From JABHIE01 sp964584805 (GTDB taxonomy: Bacteria; Planctomycetota; UBA1135), in assembly GCA_964584805.1 (NCBI GenBank), contig CAZPAY010000005.1:1-64000 (forward strand): a stretch of 64,000 nt of DNA, in the 5' to 3' direction. A program made the translations under genes and the position numbers. Below, one piece after another: positions 41,223 to 50,856 of the stretch (position 1 is the stretch's first letter; each line of letters begins with the position of its first letter). A model generated the notes under the pieces. The model was given only the letters and a program-made list of their open reading frames with translations, did not search any database and was not told the origin of the DNA.

Positions 41223-41768
41223 TCAATTGCAACCCGGCTCTGCGTCGAGCCATTTCATCTGGGGGTCAGCATCGCCAACGAGTCGCCGCCACAATTTTTC
41301 GATGGGAGTGGACCAGAGTAATTCTTCCGTGGCGGGCGTTGTCATCCAAGTTCCTTGGTCAAGTTCAGCTTGTAATTGCCCGCCGTCCCAGCCGGAATAG
41401 CCCATGAAAAGTCGGATGTGGTGGCCAGCTGAGTGAATATCCTCAAGCGCCTCAAGGTCGCCGCCAAAGCTGATGCCCGGCCGAATGAGCATTGCATCAT
41501 CGCCCGTGGGGGGTGCGCTGTGCAATGCATGCATACGCGTTTCTTGAACCGGCCCGCCCCAAAAGATTTTCGCGCAGGCCGATGAAATCCAGGGTGATTC
41601 GGGCAACATCGTTGCGGGTGCGAGCGCGTCTATGGGGCGGTTCAAAACCAATCCGAAGCTACCGTTCTCGCTATGTTCGCAGAGTAAAACGACGCTGGAG
41701 TCGAAGTTGGGGTCGAGCAATTCAGGTCGAGCGAGCAGGAAATCGCCTGCCTTAACCGAGCCAATCAT
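41223..41768 (-). CDS. algH: YqgE/AlgH family protein
   Basis: A 181-residue protein with the AlgH fold motifs: GDFLLARPELLDPNFDSSVVLLCEH, GLVLNRP, WGGPVQ near the middle, and RLFMGYSGWDGGQLQAELDQGTW near the end. AlgH homologues affect alginate and virulence regulation in Pseudomonas, but their biochemical role is unsettled. It overlaps the glycosyltransferase stop by four bases and ends the M1 peptidase operon. Cytoplasmic. Confidence 0.92.
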   Translation of the reverse strand: MIGSVKAGDFLLARPELLDPNFDSSVVLLCEHSENGSFGLVLNRPIDALAPATMLPESPWISSACAKIFWGGPVQETRMHALHSAPPTGDDAMLIRPGISFGGDLEALEDIHSAGHHIRLFMGYSGWDGGQLQAELDQGTWMTTPATEELLWSTPIEKLWRRLVGDADPQMKWLDAEPGCN

Positions 41769-43633
41769 TGCTTCCGTGCTTCTCGCTGCAAAGTTTGGAT
41801 TGTACGAAGGAAAGCATCACGCATGGGCGAATCGGGCCTGATTTCGAGGTGATCTTCTAATGCTCGACGGGCGAAGAGATGCCGCCCCTCGGCGTAGTGG
41901 ACCTCGGCGAGTGACCGCGCGTATTCAGGATTCTCTGGCGCCAAGGCAAAAGCCTTTTCAAGCCAAGGGCGTGCCTCTTTCATTCGCCCAAGAAATGCGA
42001 AACAGGCCCCTTGGCCAAAAGCCGACTCAGCAGTGGGCGCAATGAAATGCGATTCTTCAAAGAAGGTTAAAGCTTCTCGCCAAAGCGCGCGTGCTTTTTC
42101 AAAATCGCGCTCGATTCCAAGTTGCTCACCACGCGCCGCTAGACAATTTGCCAAGCCTTGATGCACAAGGGCGGATTGCGGATATCGCGTGAGGCATAAA
42201 CGAAAAACCTGCTCGGCGGATGCGAAATCATTGAGCACAAATAGTGCATTACCCAAACCAACATTTCCTTGTTCGCGATCAATTGCAGTCACCAGGACGG
42301 TGTCGGGGTCAATCTCTAGACTGCTTTGAAAGGAGGCCAAAGCTTCTTCGGCTAGCCGGAAACGCTCTTCGCCATGGGGCAGTGTTTGAGCTTGAGCAAG
42401 CTTGACACGGCCATATTGCAGGTGCGGCGTCATCGTGCCTGGAGAAACCTTGCGGGCCCAATTCCAAAATGTCGGCTCGTCTTGCCAGTGCGTGGTGGCT
42501 TGTATAGATGAGTAAGCATGCCCCGTCAGTAGAAGTGCTAAAGCAAAGCCGGTGAGCTTTGGTTTGTGCGGCAGTTTGCTGATGCCATAAGCGATCAACA
42601 ACACGAAACCCGCACTGGGCAGATAAACGAAGCGCTCTTCAAAGGGGAATTGCCCCAGTGCATGTGTGTTAAGCACAGGTAGAAGTGAGGCGAACAGAAT
42701 TCCAAGGCTCCAGAAAAGCGCCTGATCTTTTTTCCCACGCCGCAGGAAAAACCAAAGCGCGACAAAACTAATCGCAAGACCAACGCCTCCAAGACCAAGC
42801 CAGTAATCACTCGAATCCATTGTGACGAGGAGCGGGCGGAAAGGCGCATGGGGCCACGGCCAAGCCATGAAGTCAAGGTACCGCGCAATCAGCGAAAACG
42901 ATAAGCCCAGCTTGGTGGGGAAGTCGAGTGCGTGGCGTGTGTTGACAATGTCGAAACCCGCGGCCCAACTTCCGAAGGCATTTGCGCGCAGTGCCCAAAT
43001 GGCAAATGCAGCGCAGAGAAGCCAAAGCAACTCACGGCGCTTACCTTTTTGATAGAACGCAAAACCGGCCAACAGAAAAACGCCTAAAGCAGCTTCTTTC
43101 GAGAGCATCGCAAACGCCAGGAATAAAATCGCCCGGCGAGACTGATCTTTCAGGAGTGCCAAAACTCCAAGCAAAGCCAGCAAGGTCGAAAGCAAATCGG
43201 GCACGCCGGATGCCCAAGCGATTGGCTCTACATGAGCGCCGTGTGCCGCAAACAGCAACCCTGCGAAGAGTGCAGGCGCCGGTGTCTTGAAAAGCCGTAA
43301 GCCAACGGCGGTTACCGCTGCCGATGTGCCCGCATGCAGCGCGAGCGAAAGAAAGTGAAAGGCCCAAGGCGCGCCATCCGCGATGTGCCAAAAAATGGTG
43401 AAGCAAACCGTAACCAAAGGCCGATAGAAGCCCGCGAAAATGCGGTCTTCGGAAACCATCAGCCAAAACGGAATATCAAAACCCTTCCAGAGCGCCGACC
43501 AAGATTGCAAAAAGGCGTTGCGTTCAAGGAGTAGCAAATCGTCATAAACGAATTGCGCCCAGAGAATCGGCAGAAAGAGCACAGCCGCAAAAACGGCCGG
43601 CACGAGTAAGTAAAGGCGATGAGTGCTAAACAA
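41765..43633 (-). CDS. GT-C membrane glycosyltransferase with C-terminal TPR repeats
   Basis: A 622-residue protein. About ten membrane helices (to residue about 385) carry the catalytic-loop pattern FVYDDLLLL and FAGFYRPLVT seen in TMTC-like O-mannosyltransferases. Residues about 400-610 are TPR-like helices (ALASFQSSLEIDP, ASAEQVFRLCLTRYPQSALVHQGLANCL, ARPWLEKAFALAPENPEYARSLAEVHY). The combination suggests protein O-glycosylation with the TPR part holding the acceptor. The start is TTG 43633, because no ATG lies upstream in frame and the signal helix begins there. Confidence 0.75.
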   Translation of the reverse strand: MFSTHRLYLLVPAVFAAVLFLPILWAQFVYDDLLLLERNAFLQSWSALWKGFDIPFWLMVSEDRIFAGFYRPLVTVCFTIFWHIADGAPWAFHFLSLALHAGTSAAVTAVGLRLFKTPAPALFAGLLFAAHGAHVEPIAWASGVPDLLSTLLALLGVLALLKDQSRRAILFLAFAMLSKEAALGVFLLAGFAFYQKGKRRELLWLLCAAFAIWALRANAFGSWAAGFDIVNTRHALDFPTKLGLSFSLIARYLDFMAWPWPHAPFRPLLVTMDSSDYWLGLGGVGLAISFVALWFFLRRGKKDQALFWSLGILFASLLPVLNTHALGQFPFEERFVYLPSAGFVLLIAYGISKLPHKPKLTGFALALLLTGHAYSSIQATTHWQDEPTFWNWARKVSPGTMTPHLQYGRVKLAQAQTLPHGEERFRLAEEALASFQSSLEIDPDTVLVTAIDREQGNVGLGNALFVLNDFASAEQVFRLCLTRYPQSALVHQGLANCLAARGEQLGIERDFEKARALWREALTFFEESHFIAPTAESAFGQGACFAFLGRMKEARPWLEKAFALAPENPEYARSLAEVHYAEGRHLFARRALEDHLEIRPDSPMRDAFLRTIQTLQREARKQ

Positions 43634-43661
43634 AGCGAGAAGGAGCCGTGGGGGACGGCGG

Positions 43662-45269
43662 CTACGAGCCTACAAGGATAGGGAGGAGTCGGCCCGGGTC
43701 GAGGACGAGTCTGCGCGGACGGAAAGAAATTACTTTTTCTGCTGTGGCGGTACGCCCCGTGAAGCGTAAGTGCATCAGAGCCGACTGCTCGCCGTCCTCA
43801 TCGCGTAAGAGCACGGGTAAGGTGAGCGGGTGATAACGACTTTCTTGCGTTTGGGTGGCAGTCAGCTCGATGCGCCAACCGGCCTCGATTTTTGTGGCTG
43901 TGCGTGTGACTTTAATATTCGGCAAATCGTTGCTTTCAACCCAAGCGGCAAAGAAGTCTTTGAGGTCCAATTTGAGATGCGTTTCAAGACTTTTTCGGAA
44001 TCCATCGGTCGTCGCATTGCCGGCGCCGCGTTGCGCTAGCCAGTTGCGGGTCGCCGCGAGGAAGGGCTCTTCGCCAAGCCAAGCCGACAGCAGATGCATG
44101 ACCATCCCGCCTTTGTTGTAGACCAAGCGATACTCAAATGGGTCGGCTGGGTCGGGTGAGGCAAGAGTGTGGGGGTGATTCAGGCGCGCAAGTTGCATCG
44201 TGCTGCGGCGCCAGCCTTTCAGAAGTGCATCGGCTCGATCGGTCGATTGCGTACGCATCCATAACCACTCCGACCAAGTCGCCCAACCCTCATTGAGCCA
44301 AAGTGCCGACCATTCTTTTGGGCTGACCCAATTGCCAAACCACTGATGCGCCAGCTCGTGTGCCAATAAAGTTGGGTCATTTGCAAGAGCCTCTTGGCGG
44401 CCAAGGATGGAAAGCGTTTGGTCTTCCATGCCACCAATCCATTTGTTGATGAGTGCGTGACCGTATTTTTCAAAAGGATAGGCGCCGAAAAATGACTCAA
44501 AAGTCTGAATCATTTTAGGCATGATGGAAAAAACTTTTACAGCTTGCTTGCGGTCGCGCGGGTCGAAAAAATCCCAAAGAGGAAGTTTGCCGTCTTTTGC
44601 CGTTGTGCGCGAAACAGCATATGGCCCGACGGCTAATGCCGCGAGATAAGTAGCAGTAGGGATGCGCGTGCTCCAGGTGAAAGTCGACCAGCCCGGTTCG
44701 CCGATCCGCAGGCCGTGAAAAGCGCCGATTCCGCCGACGACATCACCCCACGGCACACGAATCTTCATTGAGAAAGTGGCTTTGTCGTTGGGATGGTCAT
44801 TGCAGGGAAACCAATTCCGCGCGCCATCCGGCTCAAGGTAGGAAACAAGGTGCGTGCCGTCGCTGATGAGGCCAACCGTGTCGCCGAGACTGATGACCTG
44901 TGGAATTTTTCCGCCGTATTCAATCGACAGCCGCCGCTCGCCGGGGCCTTGGAGATGTTCGGGTATTTCAAAAGTAAGCTGCGCGGGGTCGGCTTGATGA
45001 AATACGATCGCTTCGCCATTCAGAGTCGCCTTGCGAATAGTGAGGGCGCTGTGGAAATCTAGCGAGAGCGAAGGCTCGTTATCTTGGAATAAAATCTGCA
45101 AATGCGCAGAGCCTTCGAGCTGCATGTGGCGTGGCAGAAGAGTGAGCGCCAAATCGTAGCGCTGCACATCGACCCCTCGGACATGAGCTTGTGGCGCGTC
45201 AAGCCCCACATCGCTCTGCAGTGCAAGAGGCAATGCTGTGGCGGCGACAAGAAGCAGAGGGGTAAGCAT
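43662..45269 (-). CDS. M1-family zinc metallopeptidase
   Basis: A 535-residue exported aminopeptidase-like enzyme with a short signal peptide. The M1 exopeptidase motif reads GGMEDQ (family GAMEN), and the zinc site is HELAHQWF followed 18 residues later by the third ligand in LNEGW. A catalytic Tyr is likely in EYRLVYNKGG. It is shorter than full aminopeptidase N (about 870 residues): it has the N-terminal beta domain and catalytic domain plus a small beta tail, lacking the long helical C-terminal domain. First gene of a three-gene operon. Confidence 0.9.
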   Translation of the reverse strand: MLTPLLLVAATALPLALQSDVGLDAPQAHVRGVDVQRYDLALTLLPRHMQLEGSAHLQILFQDNEPSLSLDFHSALTIRKATLNGEAIVFHQADPAQLTFEIPEHLQGPGERRLSIEYGGKIPQVISLGDTVGLISDGTHLVSYLEPDGARNWFPCNDHPNDKATFSMKIRVPWGDVVGGIGAFHGLRIGEPGWSTFTWSTRIPTATYLAALAVGPYAVSRTTAKDGKLPLWDFFDPRDRKQAVKVFSIMPKMIQTFESFFGAYPFEKYGHALINKWIGGMEDQTLSILGRQEALANDPTLLAHELAHQWFGNWVSPKEWSALWLNEGWATWSEWLWMRTQSTDRADALLKGWRRSTMQLARLNHPHTLASPDPADPFEYRLVYNKGGMVMHLLSAWLGEEPFLAATRNWLAQRGAGNATTDGFRKSLETHLKLDLKDFFAAWVESNDLPNIKVTRTATKIEAGWRIELTATQTQESRYHPLTLPVLLRDEDGEQSALMHLRFTGRTATAEKVISFRPRRLVLDPGRLLPILVGS

Positions 45270-45292
45270 GGGTATCGGGGGCTCCGTCAGTC

Positions 45293-45298
45293 TATGCT
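45293..45298 (+). promoter_or_regulatory. -10 box TATGCT before ddl
   Basis: TATGCT ends nine bases before ATG 45308. The divergent M1 gene starts 38 bases away, and on the minus strand TAGACT at 45290-45295 overlaps the same site. Confidence 0.4.
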
Positions 45299-45307
45299 TT
45301 ATGAGCC

Positions 45308-46351
45308 ATGGCTACGACTCCCCAGAAACTTGCGATTTTATTTGGCGGCACATCCGCTGAGCATGAGATTAGTTTGCGCTCTGCCCGCACGGTGTGTGAG
45401 CACCTTGATTCCGAGCGATTTGAGTTGATTCTATGCGGGATTACGCGTGACGGGCTCTGGCTGGATGCAGCGGGCAGCGCGGCTTTGTTGGCCGGCGAGG
45501 CGTTGGCAGATGGCGCGGTGGCCGCGGCAAGCCGAGTGCCGTTTTTGCCCGAGGGCGTCGAGGTGGTCTTCCCTGTGTTGCATGGCCCCGGTGGAGAAGA
45601 CGGCACTCTCCAGGGTTGGCTAGAGTTAATCGGCATGCCATTTATCGGCAGCGGCTGTTTAGGTAGTGCGGTTGCCATGGATAAGGCTTTGACGAAGCAT
45701 GTCTTGCGAAGTTGCCATATCCCGGTCGTGCCCTGGACAGACATCCGCCGCCGCGAGTGGGATCAACAATGCGAAGATGTCATCGCGAATGTGCTCAAAC
45801 GCCATGAAAAGTTCCCGCTGTTCGTAAAACCGACGGCTCAGGGCTCGAGTGTGGGCATCCGTAAGGTGAAAGATGTCGATGAGCTTTACGCGGCGATGGA
45901 TTATGCCTTTGAATTTGGCGATGCCATCATGGTTGAAAAAGCGATTGTGGGGCGCGAGTATGAAGTCGCTCTACTCGATAATCGCGGTGAAGTTTTGATT
46001 TCAGATGTCGGCGAAATCACGACCGAAGATTGGTACGACTACGACAGCAAATACGAAAACGATACCGCCACTCTGGTCGCGCCAAGCAAAACGATTGCTC
46101 CTGCGCTTGCCGGTCATATGAAAGAGCAAGCCTTAAAGGCCGCGCGCGTGTTGCGCATCCGCGGGATGGCACGCGTTGACTTTTTAATGGAAAAATCGAG
46201 CGGTCGTTTCGCACTGAATGAAATCAATACGCTTCCTGGGTTTACGAGTATTTCGATGTACCCCATGCTGATGGCCGCCGTGGGCGTCAACATGACCGAG
46301 CTTGTGAATTGTTTGGTTGATGTCGCGATTGAGCGCGCGCAAGAAGGTTGA
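45308..46351 (+). CDS. ddl: D-alanine--D-alanine ligase
   Basis: A 347-residue ATP-grasp enzyme making the D-Ala-D-Ala dipeptide for peptidoglycan. The N-terminal signature is FGGTSAEHEISLRSA, then HGPGGEDGTLQGWLE, FVKPTAQGSSVGI, and the metal-binding ARVDFLME ... LNEINTLPGFT. The active-site loop with KYENDTATLVAP is of the normal Ddl type with Tyr, so D-Ala rather than D-Lac is the expected product. It shows that the organism makes peptidoglycan. Confidence 0.96.
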   Translation: MATTPQKLAILFGGTSAEHEISLRSARTVCEHLDSERFELILCGITRDGLWLDAAGSAALLAGEALADGAVAAASRVPFLPEGVEVVFPVLHGPGGEDGTLQGWLELIGMPFIGSGCLGSAVAMDKALTKHVLRSCHIPVVPWTDIRRREWDQQCEDVIANVLKRHEKFPLFVKPTAQGSSVGIRKVKDVDELYAAMDYAFEFGDAIMVEKAIVGREYEVALLDNRGEVLISDVGEITTEDWYDYDSKYENDTATLVAPSKTIAPALAGHMKEQALKAARVLRIRGMARVDFLMEKSSGRFALNEINTLPGFTSISMYPMLMAAVGVNMTELVNCLVDVAIERAQEG

Positions 46352-46358
46352 GTCGCGC

Positions 46359-47255
46359 TCAGTAAGACTGCTTCATGCAGAACACAGAGCCGCCTGATTT
46401 CAAATACTCACTTGTTTCAAGCGCGATGGGCGTGAAATCACGAGCACGCAATTCGGCCTCTATTTGGCTGCATCCTGCCTGAATCAGCACATGCTTGCCA
46501 TCGGGGCAATGCGCGTTGGCTGCAAAATTGAGTGCCTCCGATTCAGGAACCTCAATCAAATCGCTAAATGCGGCGTGCAACAAGGCAAGCCCGTCGGCGT
46601 CAAATGCCGAGCGCACAAACATGGCGCAACTTTCATTGAGTGGAGCGAGTGCTGTGTCGAGATGATAGAAACGCTCGTCTTGTAATGGATAGAGCAAGAC
46701 ATCTAATTCATCATGCGCCGCGGCGAGAGCATGCCAAGCGTCAGCGCTCGTGCGCGGGCCGGTGCCAGCGTGCAGTAAGAAACGCCCTGGGTGATGGATA
46801 GCGTCGCCACAGCCTTCGAATTTAGAAACGGAATCGGGCATGGGCCGCGTCGTGATGCCTGTATTTTCAAAAAAACTTTTATGAAAAGCCGTTTCACCCC
46901 GGCGCGAAGGGTGCGCCATTTTGCCGAGCCATACTTCGAGTCTGTTGTTGGGCAGAGGCAGAGCCATAGAAGGGTTGGCGGTAAAGACGGCATCTGGGTG
47001 CGGGTCGCCCGCATCGAGCGTGGAAACTTGTACGCCGATGGATTCATAGGCATCGGCCACCGCGCGCCATTGTTGGAGTGCTTGAGTCTTGTTGATTGGA
47101 TTCAACTGACCATGCTCGTCGGCCATGTGCACATTAATCATCTCGACCACATCAAAGGCATGAGGGTCGCCCATTAAAACGCGCATGGGTTTGGCGACAG
47201 CGGGTAGGTCAGCCGCACGGCGCGGCCAGTCAGCGAGGCGAGTGATGAGAGTCAT
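46359..47255 (-). CDS. DDAH/arginine-deiminase-superfamily hydrolase
   Basis: A 298-residue pentein-fold enzyme. It has MGDPHAFDV near the N-terminus, the FEGCGDAIHH strand, HAGTGPRTS (family GxSxRT), the catalytic His in FYHLDTALAPL and the catalytic Cys in a terminal SGGSVFCM. These enzymes act on guanidino or ureido groups, as in dimethylarginine or arginine breakdown. ATG 47255 is chosen because the family N-terminus begins there; the open frame continues upstream into the ABC permease. Last gene of a six-gene operon with two ABC transporters, a curious partner. Confidence 0.82.
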   Translation of the reverse strand: MTLITRLADWPRRAADLPAVAKPMRVLMGDPHAFDVVEMINVHMADEHGQLNPINKTQALQQWRAVADAYESIGVQVSTLDAGDPHPDAVFTANPSMALPLPNNRLEVWLGKMAHPSRRGETAFHKSFFENTGITTRPMPDSVSKFEGCGDAIHHPGRFLLHAGTGPRTSADAWHALAAAHDELDVLLYPLQDERFYHLDTALAPLNESCAMFVRSAFDADGLALLHAAFSDLIEVPESEALNFAANAHCPDGKHVLIQAGCSQIEAELRARDFTPIALETSEYLKSGGSVFCMKQSY

Positions 47256-47281
47256 GGAGTGCGCCGCTGGACGCGGCCAGA

Positions 47282-48079
47282 TTAAAGAATGTCGCGCGAG
47301 CGAGAAGCTCGCCAAGCCGCCCACAGAAAGAGCGCCGTGGCGAAAATTAAGACCACAATCGACAGCACCACACCCGGAGGGTCGAGGTCTGGTGCGAAGA
47401 AACCCGTCCATGCTTCTTTAATGCCGCACCACTCGCGTAACAGGCCAAAAAGATAACGGTGCGGCGAAGTGGGCTGTAAAACGCCAGGTACAGACCCGAT
47501 GGTCGCGCCCCAAGCAATGAGCAGGCCCGTCGCCCAGATGGCCGCGCGTTTGCTCCAGGCGCCAAGGAAAAGGCAGACCGCGCCGTAGGCCGCCGAGCCA
47601 AGGAACAAAACGCCAAAAAGCCCAAGCCCGCGCCAGAACCAGGCCGCGCCAGATGCTGAATCGCCGCCCAAGATGCCCGATGTGTCGCCCACGGCCAACA
47701 GCAAGAGCGGCACCACGACCGCCAAAACGAGTGCGGGAATCATCGCGAGCAAAGCGCCTTGATAGAGCCCGAGCAAAATCTTCCATCGCGGCGTCGGGCG
47801 CGTGACGAGATAGCCCATCGCGCCTTTGTCGTAGAGCGCGTGCATCATCGGCAGGATGGCCGCCATGCAGAAAAACGGTAAGACTAGGTAGAGGAAAATC
47901 GGCGCGAGGTATTCACCATAAAACTCAAAGCGCGAGTGTTTGCCACCCTCTTTAAAGAGGCGGATGGCAAGCGCCATGAGCGATGGAAAAAGCGCCACTC
48001 CAAAAACCGGAAGCGCGCGCAGGCTCAATAAGTTTTGCCGTAGTGCGAATCGTCGCATGACTGTGAGGGATGTTTTCAT
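47282..48079 (-). CDS. ABC-2 type transporter permease
   Basis: A 265-residue membrane protein with six predicted helices. The pattern HALYDKGAMGYLVTRPTPRWKILLG is the coupling region of ABC-2/NosY-like permeases, in which a D/E-K/R-x-x-G-x-x-x-x-L-x-x-P sequence precedes the third helix. It overlaps its ATPase gene by four bases (ATGA), so 48076-49011 is its partner. Confidence 0.8.
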   Translation of the reverse strand: MKTSLTVMRRFALRQNLLSLRALPVFGVALFPSLMALAIRLFKEGGKHSRFEFYGEYLAPIFLYLVLPFFCMAAILPMMHALYDKGAMGYLVTRPTPRWKILLGLYQGALLAMIPALVLAVVVPLLLLAVGDTSGILGGDSASGAAWFWRGLGLFGVLFLGSAAYGAVCLFLGAWSKRAAIWATGLLIAWGATIGSVPGVLQPTSPHRYLFGLLREWCGIKEAWTGFFAPDLDPPGVVLSIVVLIFATALFLWAAWRASRSRDIL

Positions 48080-49011
48080 TCGGAAAAATCTCCTACGAGT
48101 AAATCAAATACGGCCTCAAGGTTTTCGTCTTCAACATCAAACTGCTGGATGCCACCGCCCGCGCCCACGCCCGATAAATGCTCAAGCAATTTGGCCAACT
48201 CTTGGGTCTCAATCACCAAGGCACCTGTCTCTTCGAAGGAAACCCCGGTCGCTAATTTTTGTGAAAGCACATCGCCAGCAAGCGCGCGCATCGATTCGCC
48301 AATCAAGCGCACACGCCTTGGCTTGCGGCCAATCAATTCACGGATTTCACCTAGACGGCCTTCTGCCAGCAAACGCCCATGGTGGAGGAGAATCACCCGA
48401 TTCGTGACCGATTCGACCTCATGCAAAACATGAGATGCAAGTAAAACCGTGCCGCCGATGGATGCGTGGTTTTTGATGAGATCCATCAAGCCGCGGCGGG
48501 AGACTGGGTCCATGCCGTTGAGGGGCTCGTCGAGTAAAAGTAACTCTGGGTCAAACAAAAGTGCTTGGGCAACTTTGATGCGCTGACGCATGCCTTTTGA
48601 CATAGCCGACAATTTTTTGCCCGCGTATTCAGACATGTTGACTTTTGCCAATGCCGACTCCGCGCGCTTTTCAGCTGCGGCACCACACTCACCCTGCAGG
48701 CCAGCGAGTAACTTCAAAAAATCAATCCCGCGCTCGGCTTCGAAATGCACATCTTCGCCAGGTGAGTAACCGACGCGCCTGAATAATTCATGACTGTCTG
48801 GCCCCATGCGGTGGCCGAATAATTCAACATGCCCACGGCTGGGGCGAATCTGCCCCGTCAACATGCGCATCAAAGTCGATTTGCCCGAGCCATTCGGCCC
48901 CAATAAACCGATGACACCCGAATCGACGGTGATGTCAAGACCGGCCAAGCCTTGCACTTCGCCATACCAGCGGGAAAGACCGACGCATCGAATTGCAGGG
49001 GAAGAGTTCAT
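48076..49011 (-). CDS. ABC transporter ATP-binding protein
   Basis: A 311-residue ATPase with Walker A GPNGSGKST, Q-loop region VGYSPGED, signature LSAMSKGMRQRI, Walker B LLLLDEPLNGMD and switch His in ASHVLHEVE. The signature is SKGMRQ instead of SGGQ, as usual in the NosF/CcmA group that drives ABC-2 permeases. A C-terminal domain of about 90 residues (after GRLGEIRELIG) is typical of this group. It starts seven bases after the preceding permease gene. Confidence 0.92.
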   Translation of the reverse strand: MNSSPAIRCVGLSRWYGEVQGLAGLDITVDSGVIGLLGPNGSGKSTLMRMLTGQIRPSRGHVELFGHRMGPDSHELFRRVGYSPGEDVHFEAERGIDFLKLLAGLQGECGAAAEKRAESALAKVNMSEYAGKKLSAMSKGMRQRIKVAQALLFDPELLLLDEPLNGMDPVSRRGLMDLIKNHASIGGTVLLASHVLHEVESVTNRVILLHHGRLLAEGRLGEIRELIGRKPRRVRLIGESMRALAGDVLSQKLATGVSFEETGALVIETQELAKLLEHLSGVGAGGGIQQFDVEDENLEAVFDLLVGDFSE

Positions 49012-49018
49012 GAAATCA

Positions 49019-49912
49019 CTACCCGACTAAAGTGCGTTTGTGGAGGGCGCGAATCAAAATCAACAACGACCCGCCGCATAAAAACAGCAATACGCTCAGC
49101 GCTAGACCAAACGATGGCAGATGTTCGGAAATCTCGTGGTCGACGCCCATGAACCCAGCTGAGACGACATAAATATCGTTCCAGAAGGCGATTGCGCCCA
49201 TTTCTGGCTCGTCAGTAACCTCTTGCAAAATCGCGCCCATGCCGCCTGAAAAGAAAAAGACGACTAGCAAAACGAGGTTTGTCCAGAGACCCGAGCGCGT
49301 GATGGCGGTGATGGCCTGAATCAAGAGCGACATGGTGAGTGCCACCAAAGTCATCGCGGCGGTCATCCCGAAAGGTACGCGGGCGACATCAGCGAAATGA
49401 CCATCGGGGCCGGTTGAAACATCAAACAGCCAAATCCAAAGCATCGGCACGAGCGTGACGGCGAGGAGAAAACCCGTATACGCAGCAGTGCGGCCGAGGA
49501 GGTAACCCCAAGGAGTCAGCGGTCGAGCGAAGTATGCCTCAAGTGCGTTAGTGCGTAAATCGCCGGCAATCAGGTCGTAGCCAAACAGCAACGACAGCGG
49601 CAGCAAAAACGGGTGGATGTATAAATTCAACAACCCCAGATAGGTCGCGTTGGTGATTTCAAAATTACGCCCGCCGCCGACACCCATTTCGCCGAGGCTT
49701 TCGGCAATGCCCCTCCAATCAGGGATGGCTACATTCAGCGCATAAAGGGCAAGCGTGATGGCCAGCGCTAAAAAGAGTGAGCCTGTGGTGATGCGGCGCA
49801 CCCATTTTGATTTCCAGCCGCGAGACCAAGTGGAAACCATGACCGGCACCCATGCGGGGCGTTTGGATTTGGCACCGGTGTAGCGCGAGTAGGAAGAGGC
49901 GCGGAAAGCCAT
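49019..49912 (-). CDS. ABC-2 type transporter permease
   Basis: A 297-residue membrane protein with six predicted helices and a large loop after the first helix. GDLRTNALEAYFARPLTPWGYLLGR is the permease coupling motif (R-x-x-A-L-x-x-Y-x-x-R-P-L). Its gene overlaps the stop of the ATPase at 49912-50856 by one base (TAATG), marking that gene as its partner. Confidence 0.82.
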   Translation of the reverse strand: MAFRASSYSRYTGAKSKRPAWVPVMVSTWSRGWKSKWVRRITTGSLFLALAITLALYALNVAIPDWRGIAESLGEMGVGGGRNFEITNATYLGLLNLYIHPFLLPLSLLFGYDLIAGDLRTNALEAYFARPLTPWGYLLGRTAAYTGFLLAVTLVPMLWIWLFDVSTGPDGHFADVARVPFGMTAAMTLVALTMSLLIQAITAITRSGLWTNLVLLVVFFFSGGMGAILQEVTDEPEMGAIAFWNDIYVVSAGFMGVDHEISEHLPSFGLALSVLLFLCGGSLLILIRALHKRTLVG

Positions 49913-50856
49913 TAGAAAGTCGTGTCTTCGAGGGCTTCAAGGAAGGCGTCTTCAAGAGATCGCGCAGCGGGTTGCAAACCGGCAAGTGGGGTATTAGCGC
50001 GCGCGGCAATCGCAAAAACTTGCTCAGGGTCAATCACACCCTCAGGGTCGGTGAGCAGTAATTCGTCATCGTGCTTGCCGCCGTCGACATGCAAGCCACT
50101 TGCCCGGACGACTTCAGAAAACGCAGGCGCATCCGAAGCTTGAGCCATCCGGACTCGTTTTGCGCCACGAGCCGCCGCCGTGAGATTTTCAACCGAATCA
50201 GCCGCTTTGAGGTGGCCGCGATTTAGCACCCAAACCTGGTCACACAAACGCTCAACATCAGGAAGCAAATGACTCGCCAAAATAATGTGCACCCCGTGTT
50301 CTTGCTTGATGCGATCAATCGCATCAAGCATGTAAGCCCGACCGCGTGGGTCGAGACCGTTGGTCGGCTCATCTAAAAACAGCACATCAGGGTCATGCAC
50401 CAAAGCCGACGCCAATTTGTAACGCTGGCGCATGCCGACGGAAAAGGTCGAGACATCGCGGTAGCGCTCTTCGCCTAAACCGACAAAATGCAACAAATCA
50501 TGTGCGCGCAGCATCGCGTCTTCGGCGGGGAAACCGCAAACCTCGGCGAGGTGCGCCAAGCCGGCTACGCCTGACATCCCGCCGACCCAACAATCACGCT
50601 CGGGCATATAGCCAATGCGCCCACGCAGCGCCGCACCTTTTTTAGAGGTGTCTTCGCCAAAGAGCAGAGCCTCACCCGAGGCAGGCGGCACCAAACCCAA
50701 AATCGAGCGCAGCATCGTCGACTTACCCGCACCATTGGGGCCAAGTAAAGCAAGCGAGCCACCCTGGAAAGTGGCCGTAATGCCCGTTAATGCCTGAAAC
50801 GAACCGTATCGCACGGTGAGCGCATTGAGGTCAAGGACGGGCGTGAGGTCGCTCAA
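49912..50856 (-). CDS. ABC transporter ATP-binding protein
   Basis: A 314-residue ATPase with Walker A GPNGAGKST, signature STFSVGMRQRYKLA, Walker B VLFLDEPTNGLD and switch His in ASHLLPDVE, plus a NosF-like C-terminal domain. It is similar in plan to the ATPase at 48076-49011 but clearly diverged, so the two transporters are probably not simple recent duplicates. It overlaps the upstream foldase-like gene by four bases. Confidence 0.92.
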   Translation of the reverse strand: MSDLTPVLDLNALTVRYGSFQALTGITATFQGGSLALLGPNGAGKSTMLRSILGLVPPASGEALLFGEDTSKKGAALRGRIGYMPERDCWVGGMSGVAGLAHLAEVCGFPAEDAMLRAHDLLHFVGLGEERYRDVSTFSVGMRQRYKLASALVHDPDVLFLDEPTNGLDPRGRAYMLDAIDRIKQEHGVHIILASHLLPDVERLCDQVWVLNRGHLKAADSVENLTAAARGAKRVRMAQASDAPAFSEVVRASGLHVDGGKHDDELLLTDPEGVIDPEQVFAIAARANTPLAGLQPAARSLEDAFLEALEDTTF